DNA of 64,000 bases from Candidatus Saccharimonadota bacterium (GCA_028289125.1 JAQGGZ010000010.1:62001-126000); one strand, 5' to 3'. Positions 1 through 9,550 are shown, counted from the first letter of the stretch. Made by a program: numbers and translations. Notes: generated from the sequence alone by a model not told the origin.

Positions 1-261
1 GGCAGCGGCAAGATTATCAATACCGCTTCGGGCAATTTCACGACGACAGCCGCATTCATGAACGCAATGGCCGGAGCCCCGGTAGGCATCGGTGGCATCG
101 AATCTGCCGGTTTGTCTGGCAATACGTATGTCGCGGCTGACGGCAAGCCGACGGCAGCGCTCACAGCTGTTCATAGCAAGGCGGTTGCCATTCCGGGCAA
201 TGCGACTATCAACCAGTATGTGGCGGCCGGTACCCGCCATTACGGCGTCACTTACAAGTAA
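1..261 (+). CDS. C-terminal fragment of an unknown protein
   Basis: Frame 1 is open from the first base of the window to a TAA at 259-261, so this is the 3' end of a gene that begins upstream. The 86 visible residues are rich in Ala, Gly, Thr and Ser and end in HYGVTYK. The composition resembles the secreted or surface proteins that follow at 1.6-11.9 kb, but the tail does not carry the IYTxTPxY ending seen there. I do not recognise a domain and assign no function. The convergent rhomboid gene ends seven bases downstream. Confidence 0.6.
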   Translation, partial: GSGKIINTASGNFTTTAAFMNAMAGAPVGIGGIESAGLSGNTYVAADGKPTAALTAVHSKAVAIPGNATINQYVAAGTRHYGVTYK

Positions 262-267
262 CCGAAT

Positions 268-966
268 CTATCGGGTAGCAGGCTGGCTGTTTCGCTTCGC
301 GAGTATCGGAGCTAGTACTAAACCGACTACGAAGCCCCCGACGTGGGCCAGGAAAGCGACGCCTCCACTGGCGACCGTATTGGCGGCTCCAAGTGTCGCG
401 ACGGTATTGAACAGCTGCATGATGAACCAATACCCAATGAATAATATTGCCGGCAGGCGTAATCGGAAGAAAAAAATGACGATCCAGACGATGCCTTTCA
501 CCGATGAGTGCGTCGGATGTAAAGCGAGGTAACCGCCCAGCACTCCGGCGATCGCACCGCTGGCACCGATCAAGGGGACATTCGAATGCCGGTTGAAGAG
601 GGCGAAAATGAGGTTGGCCGCGACCCCGCAGATGAGGTAAAACAACAGATAACGGATAGGCCCGAGTCGATCTTCGACATTATCACCGAACGGCAGCAGG
701 TACAGCATGTTCCCGATGATGTGCACGATACCGGCATGCAGGAACAGCGAGGTCAGCAAGCCGACTTGGAGGAAATTACCCTCCAGTGAGTTGGGTATGA
801 AGGAGTAATGCGCAACCAACCTCTCAAAGGCTGCTTCGCCCTGAGTGGCAAGAACCGAATATTCTACGAAGAAGGCGATGAGATTCGCGACGACGATGAA
901 GACATTGATGTACGGAAACGCTCTCCGAGGTGATGCTTCATCGGTGCCATATGGAATAAATAGCAT
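268..966 (-). CDS. Rhomboid family intramembrane serine protease
   Basis: Rhomboids cleave transmembrane substrates within the bilayer using a Ser-His dyad. The 232-residue product has about six hydrophobic segments. It carries the GASGAIAG box (nucleophile near Ser136) and a late AHVGGF segment supplying the likely catalytic His near residue 208, plus the HIIGNM segment typical of the family's oxyanion region. I start it at the ATG at 966, giving MLFIPYGTDEA, because rhomboids commonly begin this way. A TTG at 993 would add nine residues. The gene is convergent with the partial gene before it. Its substrates are unknown, though the neighbouring surface proteins are possible. Confidence 0.88.
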   Translation of the reverse strand: MLFIPYGTDEASPRRAFPYINVFIVVANLIAFFVEYSVLATQGEAAFERLVAHYSFIPNSLEGNFLQVGLLTSLFLHAGIVHIIGNMLYLLPFGDNVEDRLGPIRYLLFYLICGVAANLIFALFNRHSNVPLIGASGAIAGVLGGYLALHPTHSSVKGIVWIVIFFFRLRLPAILFIGYWFIMQLFNTVATLGAANTVASGGVAFLAHVGGFVVGLVLAPILAKRNSQPATR

Positions 967-1019
967 GGCGTCATTTTGGCATGAAAAACGCAATAGCTAT
1001 GTTATTTATTTCGCATAGC

Positions 1020-1043
1020 AGCGTTTTTAAGAATCAAAACGCT
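1020..1043 (-). terminator. Hairpin over the stop of the frameshifted gene
   Basis: AGCGTTTT (1020-1027) and AAAACGCT (1036-1043) form a perfect 8 bp stem with an 8 nt loop. It contains the restored stop codon of the gene at 1027-1399. The A/T-rich arms resemble an intrinsic terminator, but no separate T-run follows the stem on the minus strand. Confidence 0.45.
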
Positions 1044-1399
1044 CGGCGATGATGGCCTGTAAATGCAAATGCAATGCAGGACTGGCGACGCAGAACGTAA
1101 CATTCTGTCCGGCTTTACTGACAGGGTCGGTATAGTCGATCGGCTGACCCTAAATGGGCGATAGCGACCGCGAAGTCGGGAAAATCACGTGTCAGGCGAA
1201 GTACATCGTCGGTACTTTCCACGATCATTTTAGGGGTGTTATGTTGTTTGGGATGAAACATGCCTTGCACCTTACGCGATTCATCGATGACATCGGCCGG
1301 CAGCCAATCGGAAAAATCGGGTATAAGTGCCTGCTCGGTGTCGGTGATGTCAAGCGCGTCCTTGAGGTAGGTTTCCCGAGCGTCGTAAAGTTTATGCAT
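1027..1399 (-). pseudogene. Frameshifted hypothetical gene
   Basis: From the ATG at 1399 the frame reads about 84 residues (MHKLYDARETYLKDAL onward) and then gives a short unnatural tail ending at 1115. If one base is removed in the GGG near 1149-1151, reading continues naturally (QPIDYTDPVSKAGQ and on) to a TAA at 1027-1029, yielding a protein of about 123 residues. The upstream part of that second frame is closed by a TAG just before the GGG, which pins the shift to those few bases. The intact product would be soluble, with no family I recognise. This could be a true mutation, a sequencing error or programmed frameshifting. No slippery heptamer is obvious. Confidence 0.6.
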
Positions 1400-1446
1400 C
1401 GTAGTGAGCCGGACCTCTATTAATGATTACTCCAGTATGATTATAA

Positions 1447-1471
1447 AATTACCTTTGTCATAAAGGAAATT
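1447..1471. promoter_or_regulatory. Inverted repeat in the divergent intergenic region before the surface operon
   Basis: AATTACCTTT (1447-1456) and AAAGGAAATT (1462-1471) are inverted with one mismatch around a 5 nt centre. The site lies between the minus-strand frameshifted gene (start 1399) and the giant surface gene (start 1599), so it could be an operator for either. A TATGAT at 1535-1540 is a possible -10 for the surface operon, with no convincing -35. Confidence 0.35.
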
Positions 1472-1598
1472 CATTGTGTCGTTTGTATCAACATATGTCA
1501 GGTATTTTACCTAGGTGGATTATATGTCCCATAGTATGATGTATGCATAAGGGTTTTATGGGGTACGGAGTCATCGTAGAAGTATCAGCGGCAACAAA

Positions 1599-4500
1599 AT
1601 GTTAAGTCCGGCCAGAAAATGGCTCGGCTTTTTATTCAGCACACTTCGAAGACAGTACGGACGTTTATCACTAACGGCGAAGCGTTTCCTGATATTCATG
1701 CTCTGCGTACTGAGCACCGGCATACTGAATCTGGACCTGGGCGGCCGTGCGACGGCAGCGCTCGATGCCGGTAAATCACAGTATTTAATTTCGATAGGCC
1801 CGGTCACAGGCTCTGCGACGGCCGCATATACCTATGCCAGTTTTTATAACCCCGTCAATAGCGGCAAGACGCTGGTGGCGAAACATATCCGCTTCGGGTC
1901 GGACGCAATCGCAGCCGCCACTTATCAGGACTTGGTATTAAGCCGGGTATCGACGGCCGCCGGCGGAACGCAGATCGCAGCCGCGAATATTCCGAAAAAA
2001 AATGCCGATTCGATCAACAGTGTCGCTGAAGTCCGCTATGCCGGTGTCAGTGCGACAGTCACCGGCACCGCCGACTCGCGTCTGATGGCTGAAGTCGCCG
2101 CCGGGGCGGCCGGAAGTACGAAAGATTCCCGTGACTATACGTTTACCGGTCAGCAACTGGTGCTTCAGCCGGGCGAGGGCATATCACTTAGTCAAACGGC
2201 CGCCGGCAGCACGAACCAACGGATCCGACTTTCGGTTGAATGGGAGGAGACCAATGTTACGCCAGCCGCCGGAAACGATTACATGTTGGCGTTTCCGCGC
2301 GTGTCGAACGCAGCGGCCACTAACTACGTCTATCAGTCACTGTATAATCCGGTGGGGTCCGGTAGGACGGCGACGATCTCCCGTCTGAGTATCGACGTCG
2401 ACTGTAACGCTGCCGCGGTCTATACCAATCAGGTTTACATTCGGCGGACTACCGCTGCCTCGGCCGGTACGCAGATCGCTTCGGCAAACATTCCAGAGCG
2501 CCATTCAGGGGCGGCCAATTCGGTCATGGAAACAAGGTACCAGGGAGTGACGGTTACCTTGGCGGGCACGACTAACTCCGCTATCGAACAGGTATCACCC
2601 TGTGGTGCCGCCAACGAACCGCAAGGTCATGTTGAAAACACCTATGGCGGTACCAGTGAATCCATCGTCTTGCAGCCGGGCGAGGGGATCGCCCTCATAT
2701 CATCGGCCGCCGGCAGCACGGGCCAGCTGGTACGTATGTCCGCCGTCTGGAGCGAACAGGCCAGCGCACCAACGGCACAGGGAGATTACAGCTTCTCGGC
2801 TGGTCCAATCACAGGTACGGCGACCTCCGGATACGGGTACGTCTCATTCTTCAATCCGGCCGCATCAGGCAAAACAGCTGTCATCCACCGTTTGAATATG
2901 TCGGCGGATACGATTGCCGCCGGTGTAGCAGTCGCCTTATCGATCGAGCGGACTACCGCTGCCTCGGCCGGTACGCAGGTGCCGGCTACGGACGTTCCTA
3001 AGAATCATTCTTCTACGGCCACCAGCATCATGGATATCAGGACAGCTAACCCGACGGTCACGAAAGTAGGGACCGCGGCGGCCCGTCTGGCTACGGTCGA
3101 TACTCCGGCTGCCGTGGGACAGCTGAACGGGCGTTATTTTCGGGATTTCGGTAGTGATGGACCGCTAGTATTACAACCTGGCGAAGGCATCGTGCTGTAT
3201 CAGGAAGCTGCCGGTAGTACCAACTTTAAAATCAAACTTAGCCTCGAATGGGCGGAGCAGGTAGCGGTCCCGGCAACCACGAACGAATACATGTTGAGCG
3301 CCGGCCCGATAGCCGGAACGGCGACGTCCGGCTATGCCTATGTGGCCCTGATGAATCCAACCGGTTCAGGTAAGACCATGGTATTCACCCGCTTCGGCGT
3401 GGACCAGAACTCCACGGCCGCCGGTGTATACGTACCGATGACCGCTCAAAGGATTTCTGCCGCTTCGGCCGGTACTTTGCTTGCGGCCACTGATATGCCC
3501 GAAAAACACTCGGGTACCGGCACAAGTGTCATAAACGTGCGAACCACCGGGGTGACCACGACTAAGACCGGCGGTGCGAACTCCCGCCTGTATTCGGTGA
3601 CTACCCCGGGAGCGGCCGGTACGGCCACCTCACCGCAGGTATCGGGGGACACATCGTATGATTTCGCGAGTTCGGAGCCTCTCGTTCTGCAGCCTGGTGA
3701 AGGTGTCGTCGTATATCAGGAGGCCGCTGGTAGCACCAGCCTGAAAGTGCGTGTCATGGCGGAATGGTATGAGCAGGCCGCGGTGCCGACCAGCCAAGGT
3801 GAGTATGCCTTTACGACGGCTCCTATTACCGGCTCGACGGCTGCGAATTATACGTATAGTTCGTTCTTTAATCCGGTCGCATCCGGCAAGAGTTACGTCG
3901 TCAAACGTATCGAACAACGTATTGACCGTGTCGGTGCCACGACGGCTCCGAATTACATCAGTGCTTCCGTACGGCGTATCACCGCGGCGTCGGCCGGAAC
4001 GGCCGTTACGACGACCGATATACCAGAAAAAAATTCCGCCTCGGCTACCAGCACGGCAGACATTAGGACGGCCAACCCGACGGTAACGCTGGCCGGCACG
4101 GCCGATTCACGCTACCTCGGGGCGACGGTGCCTGGTGCCGTCGGTCAGGATAGCGGACTGAACGAACAGGAAATCATCGCCGGCGAGGAAATCGTGCTGG
4201 CTCCAGGCGAAGGTATCGCACTGTATCAGGAAGCTGCTGCCGGCGATACCAACGTCAAGGTGATGCTTCGTCTTGTCTGGTCAGAAGTTGCCGCAACGAC
4301 GACCACTACCGCACAGGCCAGTTATCGGGTGAACCAGCAGACTTCAGCGTCTCCTAACAATACGCTGGTGAGTACGTGGGGAGGAACGGGCGAGGACAGC
4401 GCGGCGTCCACGGCGATGCTATCAGACGGTGGCTATATCACTGCCGGCACGACTACCAGTTACGGAGCGGGTCAAAGTGATATATTAGTCAATCGATTCG

Positions 4501-7331
4501 ATAACAGCGGAAACGTAGCATGGAGCCGCACCTGGGGAGGTACGCTTGACGACGTGGCTTGGGGCATAGCGGCTACCTCCGACGGAGGCATGGCCGTAAC
4601 CGGCTATACGTCTAGTTATGGCAGTGGCAGTCAGGATGCGGTGATAATCAAATACGACAGCGCCGGCACCCTGTTGTGGAGCCGCACCTGGGGAGGAACT
4701 GCGGCTGATAACGCCTATTCCATCGTACAGACACCGGATGGCGGACTGGCCATAACGGGCACTACCAGTTCATACGGTAGCGAAGTTTTTCTGGCGCGAT
4801 ACGACAGCGCCGGCACCCTGTTGTGGAGCCGCACCTGGGGAGGGACCTCGACGGATTACTCCAATAGCTTGGCTGTCACCACCGACGGTGGTTTCGTGAT
4901 AGGTGTCGGCACGAACAGTTTCGGTGCCGGTAGTGCTGATGCAGGCCTCGTCCGCTATGACGCTAATGGAAATCTGTTATGGAGCCGTGTGTGGGGCGGT
5001 ACGAGTTTTGATTTTGCAAATGACGTCGCCGTCACGCAGGACGGCGGTTACGTGCTTATTGGGACTACCAGTTCGTATGGTGTGGGCGGGGGGCTGGACG
5101 ATAGTTTTATAGCCCGCTATGACAGCAACGGCACCTTGCAGTGGAGCCGTTTGTGGGGAGGCACCGGGTCGGACGAAGCATATAGCGTAAGTATAACCGC
5201 GGACGGCGGTATCGCAGTCGGTGGCTATACGAACAGTTTTGGCGCGAGCAATGATAATTTCCTGTTACGTTATGATTCGGGTGGAACGTTCTTGTGGAAC
5301 CGCAGCTGGGGAGGTGCGGGCGCTGAAGCCGCTTACACAGTTGAAGCAACTCCTGATGGCGGCGTAGCAATAGGCGGCCAAACGGCCAGTATAGGCAACG
5401 GAAGCAATGACATTTTGATGACGCGTTATGACAGTGCCGGCACCATCGCCAACTGTAGCGCGTCTTGTGCGACGCCGACCGCCACGACTTCGACGCCGGT
5501 TCCGACTAACTCTTCACCGGCCGGCACAAACACGACTGTCGCGGCGGGTACGACTACCCCTACGCCTACGACTACCGCCCCCGTAACCGCGGCTACGATC
5601 GTGACCGCTGCCGTTCCCCTCACAGTGACAGCCGGAACGGCACTGGCGGCCACGAATACCGCCGCTACGTTACCAGGTACGATGTTCGATATCCGCATGC
5701 GTATTTCTGTCGGTATGATGCATGCCAACGCCAACGCCCTGACGCTGAAACTTCAGTATGCGGCCAGAGGAGCCGACAACGTCTGTGACACCAGTTTTAC
5801 CAACGAGACATATGCCGATGTCACCACCACGACGACTCAGCCGATAAGCTACTATGACAACCCGACGTTCACCAGCGGCCTGCCGGTGAATACGGATTCC
5901 AAGGACCCGACGAACAACTCGGCGACCGCGGTCGTTCAGACCTATAACGAAAGCAATAACTTCAGTAATTCCAAATCAGCTATCCCGGCAGGGCAGGACG
6001 GCCTGTTTGATTTTTCATTACAGAGCAGTGCTGCCCCCGGCGCGACACACTATTGCTTCAGGGTAGTCAAATCAGATAACTCATTGCTCAATACGTACAG
6101 TGCCATTCCTGACATAACGACCGCGGCGGTAGTCCCGCCAAACTCGCCCACATCATTGGCACAGACCAAAACTACCGCTGTCGATATTACGTCGGGGGGC
6201 TGGACCAATGAGATGAGCGTACGTTTTGCCGCCTCGGCGACCGATCCGAGCAGCAGCACCAATCTGCGACTCTGCGTAGAGAAGCAACCTCTTGGTACGG
6301 GTTTCGCAGGTGTCGAAGACCTGTGTGGGACACCGGTTGCTTACACGGGGGCGGCCGTAACGCCGACGGTGACGGTGACAGGCCTGTCCAATGGTAGTCA
6401 GTACCACTGGCAAGCCCGACTGAAGAACACGAATAACTGGGCTTCGGCCTGGGTCTCGTATGACGTGAATGCTGAGACGGCCCGCGATTTCGGTGTCGAT
6501 ACGACGGCGCCGACCGGCGGAACGGTCTATGACGGTACAGCTGCCGGCATAGATGGCTCATTAAACGATGCTTCACTGACGACCCTGTCTGCGAACTGGA
6601 GCGGCATCGATAGTACTACTTCCGGCCTCGCGGGATATGAATATGCCGTAGGTACCGCCGCCGGTGGCAGCAATGTCAAAAGCTGGACCAGCGTAGCGAC
6701 CGCGACGACGATGACTGACTCTACGTTAACGCTCCATACGTCGCAGATGTATTACGTGTCGGTTCGTACGACTGATGCTGCCGGTAATGTCAGCCCGCCG
6801 ATATCTTCGAACGGCCAGCTGGTAGCACCGACCGTCAGTTTTGGGGTCAGTCCGGCCAGCCTTACCTTCGGGCGGCTCAATGCGGCTAATGCCTTTACCA
6901 ATTCACAGACTACGACGCTTACGACCAGCACCAACGCCTACGGCGGGTATGTGATTCGTGCTTATAATACCGATCTGCTACGGGCGTCGAACAATGCGAC
7001 GGTCGGTATGTTCAACGGTGCGACGTACACAGTACCTAATACCTGGCAGGCTGGTAATACCGGCCTCGGCTACACATCAAGTGCGCTGACAGTCCAAGGG
7101 GTCAATAAGTTCAGCCCAACGACCTGCGCCGGCGGTGGAGCGCCACCGTGCTATGTGCCGTTCACGCTGACAGCACCGGGCGACATCGTGGCTGACCACA
7201 CCGGAAACGTGTCAGGTCTACCGATTCAAAACGAAGTATTTACGCTGACCTACCAGGTCACCACGCCTGCAACCCAGGCTGCCAGTACCTATAGAACGGC
7301 TACGATTTATACCATAACCCCGATATATTGA
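1599..7331 (+). CDS. Giant secreted repeat protein (1910 aa), putative adhesin with a WxL-like C-terminal domain
   Basis: Residues about 30-45 form the hydrophobic core of a signal peptide. Five tandem repeats of about 168 residues follow (roughly 60-900), each with Y-FNP-SGK, a TTAASAGTQ segment and LQPGEGI. Next come seven repeats of about 52 residues (926-1282), each opening with a WGGT-like motif followed by DGG and a YDS turn, as expected for a seven-bladed beta-propeller. A Thr/Pro linker (1283-1350), two or three beta-sandwich, fibronectin-like modules (to about 1740) and a C-terminal domain (1745-1910) ending in IYTITPIY complete it. That last domain is shared with the protein at 8413-9510. 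The protein probably sits on the outer surface and binds a partner or host. It has no Cys-rich region and no LPXTG. It is the first gene of the five-gene surface cluster. Confidence 0.85.
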   Translation: MLSPARKWLGFLFSTLRRQYGRLSLTAKRFLIFMLCVLSTGILNLDLGGRATAALDAGKSQYLISIGPVTGSATAAYTYASFYNPVNSGKTLVAKHIRFGSDAIAAATYQDLVLSRVSTAAGGTQIAAANIPKKNADSINSVAEVRYAGVSATVTGTADSRLMAEVAAGAAGSTKDSRDYTFTGQQLVLQPGEGISLSQTAAGSTNQRIRLSVEWEETNVTPAAGNDYMLAFPRVSNAAATNYVYQSLYNPVGSGRTATISRLSIDVDCNAAAVYTNQVYIRRTTAASAGTQIASANIPERHSGAANSVMETRYQGVTVTLAGTTNSAIEQVSPCGAANEPQGHVENTYGGTSESIVLQPGEGIALISSAAGSTGQLVRMSAVWSEQASAPTAQGDYSFSAGPITGTATSGYGYVSFFNPAASGKTAVIHRLNMSADTIAAGVAVALSIERTTAASAGTQVPATDVPKNHSSTATSIMDIRTANPTVTKVGTAAARLATVDTPAAVGQLNGRYFRDFGSDGPLVLQPGEGIVLYQEAAGSTNFKIKLSLEWAEQVAVPATTNEYMLSAGPIAGTATSGYAYVALMNPTGSGKTMVFTRFGVDQNSTAAGVYVPMTAQRISAASAGTLLAATDMPEKHSGTGTSVINVRTTGVTTTKTGGANSRLYSVTTPGAAGTATSPQVSGDTSYDFASSEPLVLQPGEGVVVYQEAAGSTSLKVRVMAEWYEQAAVPTSQGEYAFTTAPITGSTAANYTYSSFFNPVASGKSYVVKRIEQRIDRVGATTAPNYISASVRRITAASAGTAVTTTDIPEKNSASATSTADIRTANPTVTLAGTADSRYLGATVPGAVGQDSGLNEQEIIAGEEIVLAPGEGIALYQEAAAGDTNVKVMLRLVWSEVAATTTTTAQASYRVNQQTSASPNNTLVSTWGGTGEDSAASTAMLSDGGYITAGTTTSYGAGQSDILVNRFDNSGNVAWSRTWGGTLDDVAWGIAATSDGGMAVTGYTSSYGSGSQDAVIIKYDSAGTLLWSRTWGGTAADNAYSIVQTPDGGLAITGTTSSYGSEVFLARYDSAGTLLWSRTWGGTSTDYSNSLAVTTDGGFVIGVGTNSFGAGSADAGLVRYDANGNLLWSRVWGGTSFDFANDVAVTQDGGYVLIGTTSSYGVGGGLDDSFIARYDSNGTLQWSRLWGGTGSDEAYSVSITADGGIAVGGYTNSFGASNDNFLLRYDSGGTFLWNRSWGGAGAEAAYTVEATPDGGVAIGGQTASIGNGSNDILMTRYDSAGTIANCSASCATPTATTSTPVPTNSSPAGTNTTVAAGTTTPTPTTTAPVTAATIVTAAVPLTVTAGTALAATNTAATLPGTMFDIRMRISVGMMHANANALTLKLQYAARGADNVCDTSFTNETYADVTTTTTQPISYYDNPTFTSGLPVNTDSKDPTNNSATAVVQTYNESNNFSNSKSAIPAGQDGLFDFSLQSSAAPGATHYCFRVVKSDNSLLNTYSAIPDITTAAVVPPNSPTSLAQTKTTAVDITSGGWTNEMSVRFAASATDPSSSTNLRLCVEKQPLGTGFAGVEDLCGTPVAYTGAAVTPTVTVTGLSNGSQYHWQARLKNTNNWASAWVSYDVNAETARDFGVDTTAPTGGTVYDGTAAGIDGSLNDASLTTLSANWSGIDSTTSGLAGYEYAVGTAAGGSNVKSWTSVATATTMTDSTLTLHTSQMYYVSVRTTDAAGNVSPPISSNGQLVAPTVSFGVSPASLTFGRLNAANAFTNSQTTTLTTSTNAYGGYVIRAYNTDLLRASNNATVGMFNGATYTVPNTWQAGNTGLGYTSSALTVQGVNKFSPTTCAGGGAPPCYVPFTLTAPGDIVADHTGNVSGLPIQNEVFTLTYQVTTPATQAASTYRTATIYTITPIY

Positions 7332-7341
7332 GTACCAAACT

Positions 7342-8331
7342 ATGAGCAGTCACCGATTTATAAGATATGGCAACGGCGCAAGACGACGGGCGTTTCTTAT
7401 ATGTTCCATCATGCTACTTGTCATTTCCGGCTCAGCGCATGCAGCGGCCCCGACCTCACAAGCTCCCGTGCAACGCCAATCGGCATTGGCGGTCGGGCCG
7501 GCCATCACAGAGCAGGTGCTGACGCCGGGCATGAAGACCACGGCTGTCGTCAGGGTGACCAATACGACCAGTTTTCCGTTGCCGATCAAAGGCAGCGTCA
7601 AAAATCTGACGCCGTTGGAAGATCTTTTGCCGACGGCTGATAAAGCCACCTACGACGCTTCCAGTTGGTTTGACCTGTCACCGGCAGATTTCATATTACA
7701 ACCGAACCAGACCAAAGATGTCGCAATCAGTATATCGCCGCCCAAAAAGGCTGCGCCGGGTGGCCATTACGCGACGGTATACTTTCAGCCGCTGATTCCC
7801 GACGAAGCATTATCGCCAAGCACAGCTTACCTGAATGCCCGGGTGGGCGTACTGGCGTTTCTGATCGTCAGAGGGAAGATTACCGAACAGGCTCGCATCG
7901 GACAGGTGTCAGTGAATAGGCTATCGCAACATGGACCGATCTCGCTCGGTATAGGGATTACCAATGCCGGCAACGTCCACATGCTTCCGGAGGGTCAGCT
8001 GACCATTCGTGATATGCATGGCACGGTCATGTCGACGCAAAAAATTCCCTATGGGCTCGTATTGCCGCAGACGGTCAGAAAATATCAATGGAACTGGGAC
8101 AACAAGGGAAAAATCGGATATTACACCGCGCAGGTCCGGTTCACGTATGGCGCCGATAAGACGTCACTGCAGACAACCACCGTCGGCTTCTGGATCATAC
8201 CGTGGTTATCGCTCGGCATCACGCTTACGGCAGGTGCATTGATAACGTGGTTCGTCGTCAAAACCCGTCACCGCTGGAAAGCTGTCTGGCAGGTCCTTCG
8301 CGGCCATGATGAGCCTAAAGAACAAGATTGA
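7342..8331 (+). CDS. Membrane-anchored DUF916/WxL-interacting-like protein (first copy)
   Basis: The 329-residue product has a signal peptide (about 15-35), two beta-sandwich domains, a transmembrane helix near 284-306 and a short basic cytoplasmic tail. The first domain contains the conserved pattern of an Ig-like fold with LTPGMKTTAVVRVTN and LQPNQTKDVAISI. The GGHYATVYF segment and the later NAGNVHMLPEG segment match the layout of DUF916/WxLIP proteins, which in Firmicutes hold WxL proteins at the wall. It starts ten bases after the giant gene, so the two are probably co-transcribed. A paralogue lies at 9551-10546. Family assignment rests on architecture and motif pattern, not on a search. 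Confidence 0.72.
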   Translation: MSSHRFIRYGNGARRRAFLICSIMLLVISGSAHAAAPTSQAPVQRQSALAVGPAITEQVLTPGMKTTAVVRVTNTTSFPLPIKGSVKNLTPLEDLLPTADKATYDASSWFDLSPADFILQPNQTKDVAISISPPKKAAPGGHYATVYFQPLIPDEALSPSTAYLNARVGVLAFLIVRGKITEQARIGQVSVNRLSQHGPISLGIGITNAGNVHMLPEGQLTIRDMHGTVMSTQKIPYGLVLPQTVRKYQWNWDNKGKIGYYTAQVRFTYGADKTSLQTTTVGFWIIPWLSLGITLTAGALITWFVVKTRHRWKAVWQVLRGHDEPKEQD

Positions 8332-8357
8332 CGTAGGCATAACCACTATGGTAGAAT
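8328..8357 (+). promoter_or_regulatory. Promoter for the WxL-like protein gene
   Basis: TTGACG (8328-8333), an 18 bp spacer and TAGAAT (8352-8357) preceded by TG one base upstream (extended -10). The -35 overlaps the TGA stop of the preceding gene. Transcription would start near 8364, leaving a leader of about 50 nt with an AAGAGGA Shine-Dalgarno before the ATG at 8413. This gives the abundant-looking surface protein its own promoter inside the cluster. Confidence 0.65.
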
Positions 8358-8412
8358 TCTCGCGAGGATACTTACACTTATATATCAGGTGAGTCTAAAG
8401 AGGAACAAACAA

Positions 8413-9510
8413 ATGAAAAAAAATATGCTGCCCCGACCATTATATCGAGGTATTGTTTCTGTCTTGGCGGTAGCGGTTTCGCTCGTACTGCTTGCGAACG
8501 CCGTGCAGGCAGCGACGCTGACGACAGCTTCAGTCAGCCTGTCCGACCCGCGACCGAGCACAACCACTGTCACATACGATTTCTTGGCAAGTAACATCTC
8601 GACAGGTACTTCCATCAAGTGCGTGAAACTGTTATTTTCTGCTAATGCCGACGGTACCGGCGGTGTGCCGACCGGTATGGACACGAGCGTCGCGGCCGTA
8701 GCCGTCAACGCTGCAGCTTCAACCCTGTTCTCCAGCCATGCCGGCTGGACACTGAACAAGACTACGAACGGCTCATTGCTTTACACAAACTCGACAGGCG
8801 CCGCGCCATCACTCGGCACCGCTGCCCACTTCGTCGTCAACGGCATCACCAACGGTTCGCAGGTCAACGTCAGCAAGTTCCTTGCGTTTTCCACCTACAC
8901 GAACACCGACTGTGTTACCGGCCCGACCGACAGCGTAACCACCGGGTTCATCTTTACCGATGGCCAGCAGGTCTCGATGAGTGTCGATGCGGCACTGACT
9001 TTCGCAGTAGCCGGTATCGCTGGTGACGGCGTTGCCACCGTCAACGGTTCGACGATCACGAACGGCCTGACCACTACTTCCAGTACCATCCCATTCACGA
9101 AACTGAGCTCATCAGCAAACCGTGTCGCAGCCCAGGACCTGACTGTATCAACCAACTCCGGCTTAGGATACACCGTTTCCACGCGATACACCGGCGTACC
9201 GACGTCAGGCAGCTATACGATTCCTGACCTGGCTACGGCAACTAACGCCAGCCCACTGGCTTTCTCTGCTGCAGGCACGGCTGCTTTTGGTTACACGACA
9301 AGTTCAACGACGCTCGGTACCGGCACGGCTAACCGGTTCAGTGGTGGTAAGTGGGCACCGTTCACGACAACAAATGCGGAAGTTGCTTACAACAATGCTG
9401 CCACAGCGGGCCAGACCACACGTATCGGCTTGCAGGCCGGAATCTCAGGCTCCACCGCGCCTGGTTCCTACACGACGACGGTAATCTACACGGCGACGCC
9501 GTTATACTAA
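8413..9510 (+). CDS. Secreted WxL-like surface protein (365 aa)
   Basis: A classical signal peptide (MKKNMLPRP start, hydrophobic about 14-28, cleavage after VQA) leads a Thr/Ser/Ala-rich all-beta protein. The C-terminal 165 residues, beginning around MSVDAALTF, align by eye with the last domain of the giant protein. They end in VIYTATPLY, against IYTITPIY there. I chose the ATG at 8413 over the GTG at 8389 because an AAGAGGA element lies 8 nt upstream. It has its own extended -10 promoter and sits between two DUF916-like genes. The layout parallels WxL proteins, but no WxL triplet pair is present. It is possibly a surface-layer or coat component. Confidence 0.75.
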   Translation: MKKNMLPRPLYRGIVSVLAVAVSLVLLANAVQAATLTTASVSLSDPRPSTTTVTYDFLASNISTGTSIKCVKLLFSANADGTGGVPTGMDTSVAAVAVNAAASTLFSSHAGWTLNKTTNGSLLYTNSTGAAPSLGTAAHFVVNGITNGSQVNVSKFLAFSTYTNTDCVTGPTDSVTTGFIFTDGQQVSMSVDAALTFAVAGIAGDGVATVNGSTITNGLTTTSSTIPFTKLSSSANRVAAQDLTVSTNSGLGYTVSTRYTGVPTSGSYTIPDLATATNASPLAFSAAGTAAFGYTTSSTTLGTGTANRFSGGKWAPFTTTNAEVAYNNAATAGQTTRIGLQAGISGSTAPGSYTTTVIYTATPLY

Positions 9511-9550
9511 AGGCCTTAGGCGCTATCGGCGCAGGGCATAATAGGGTAAA

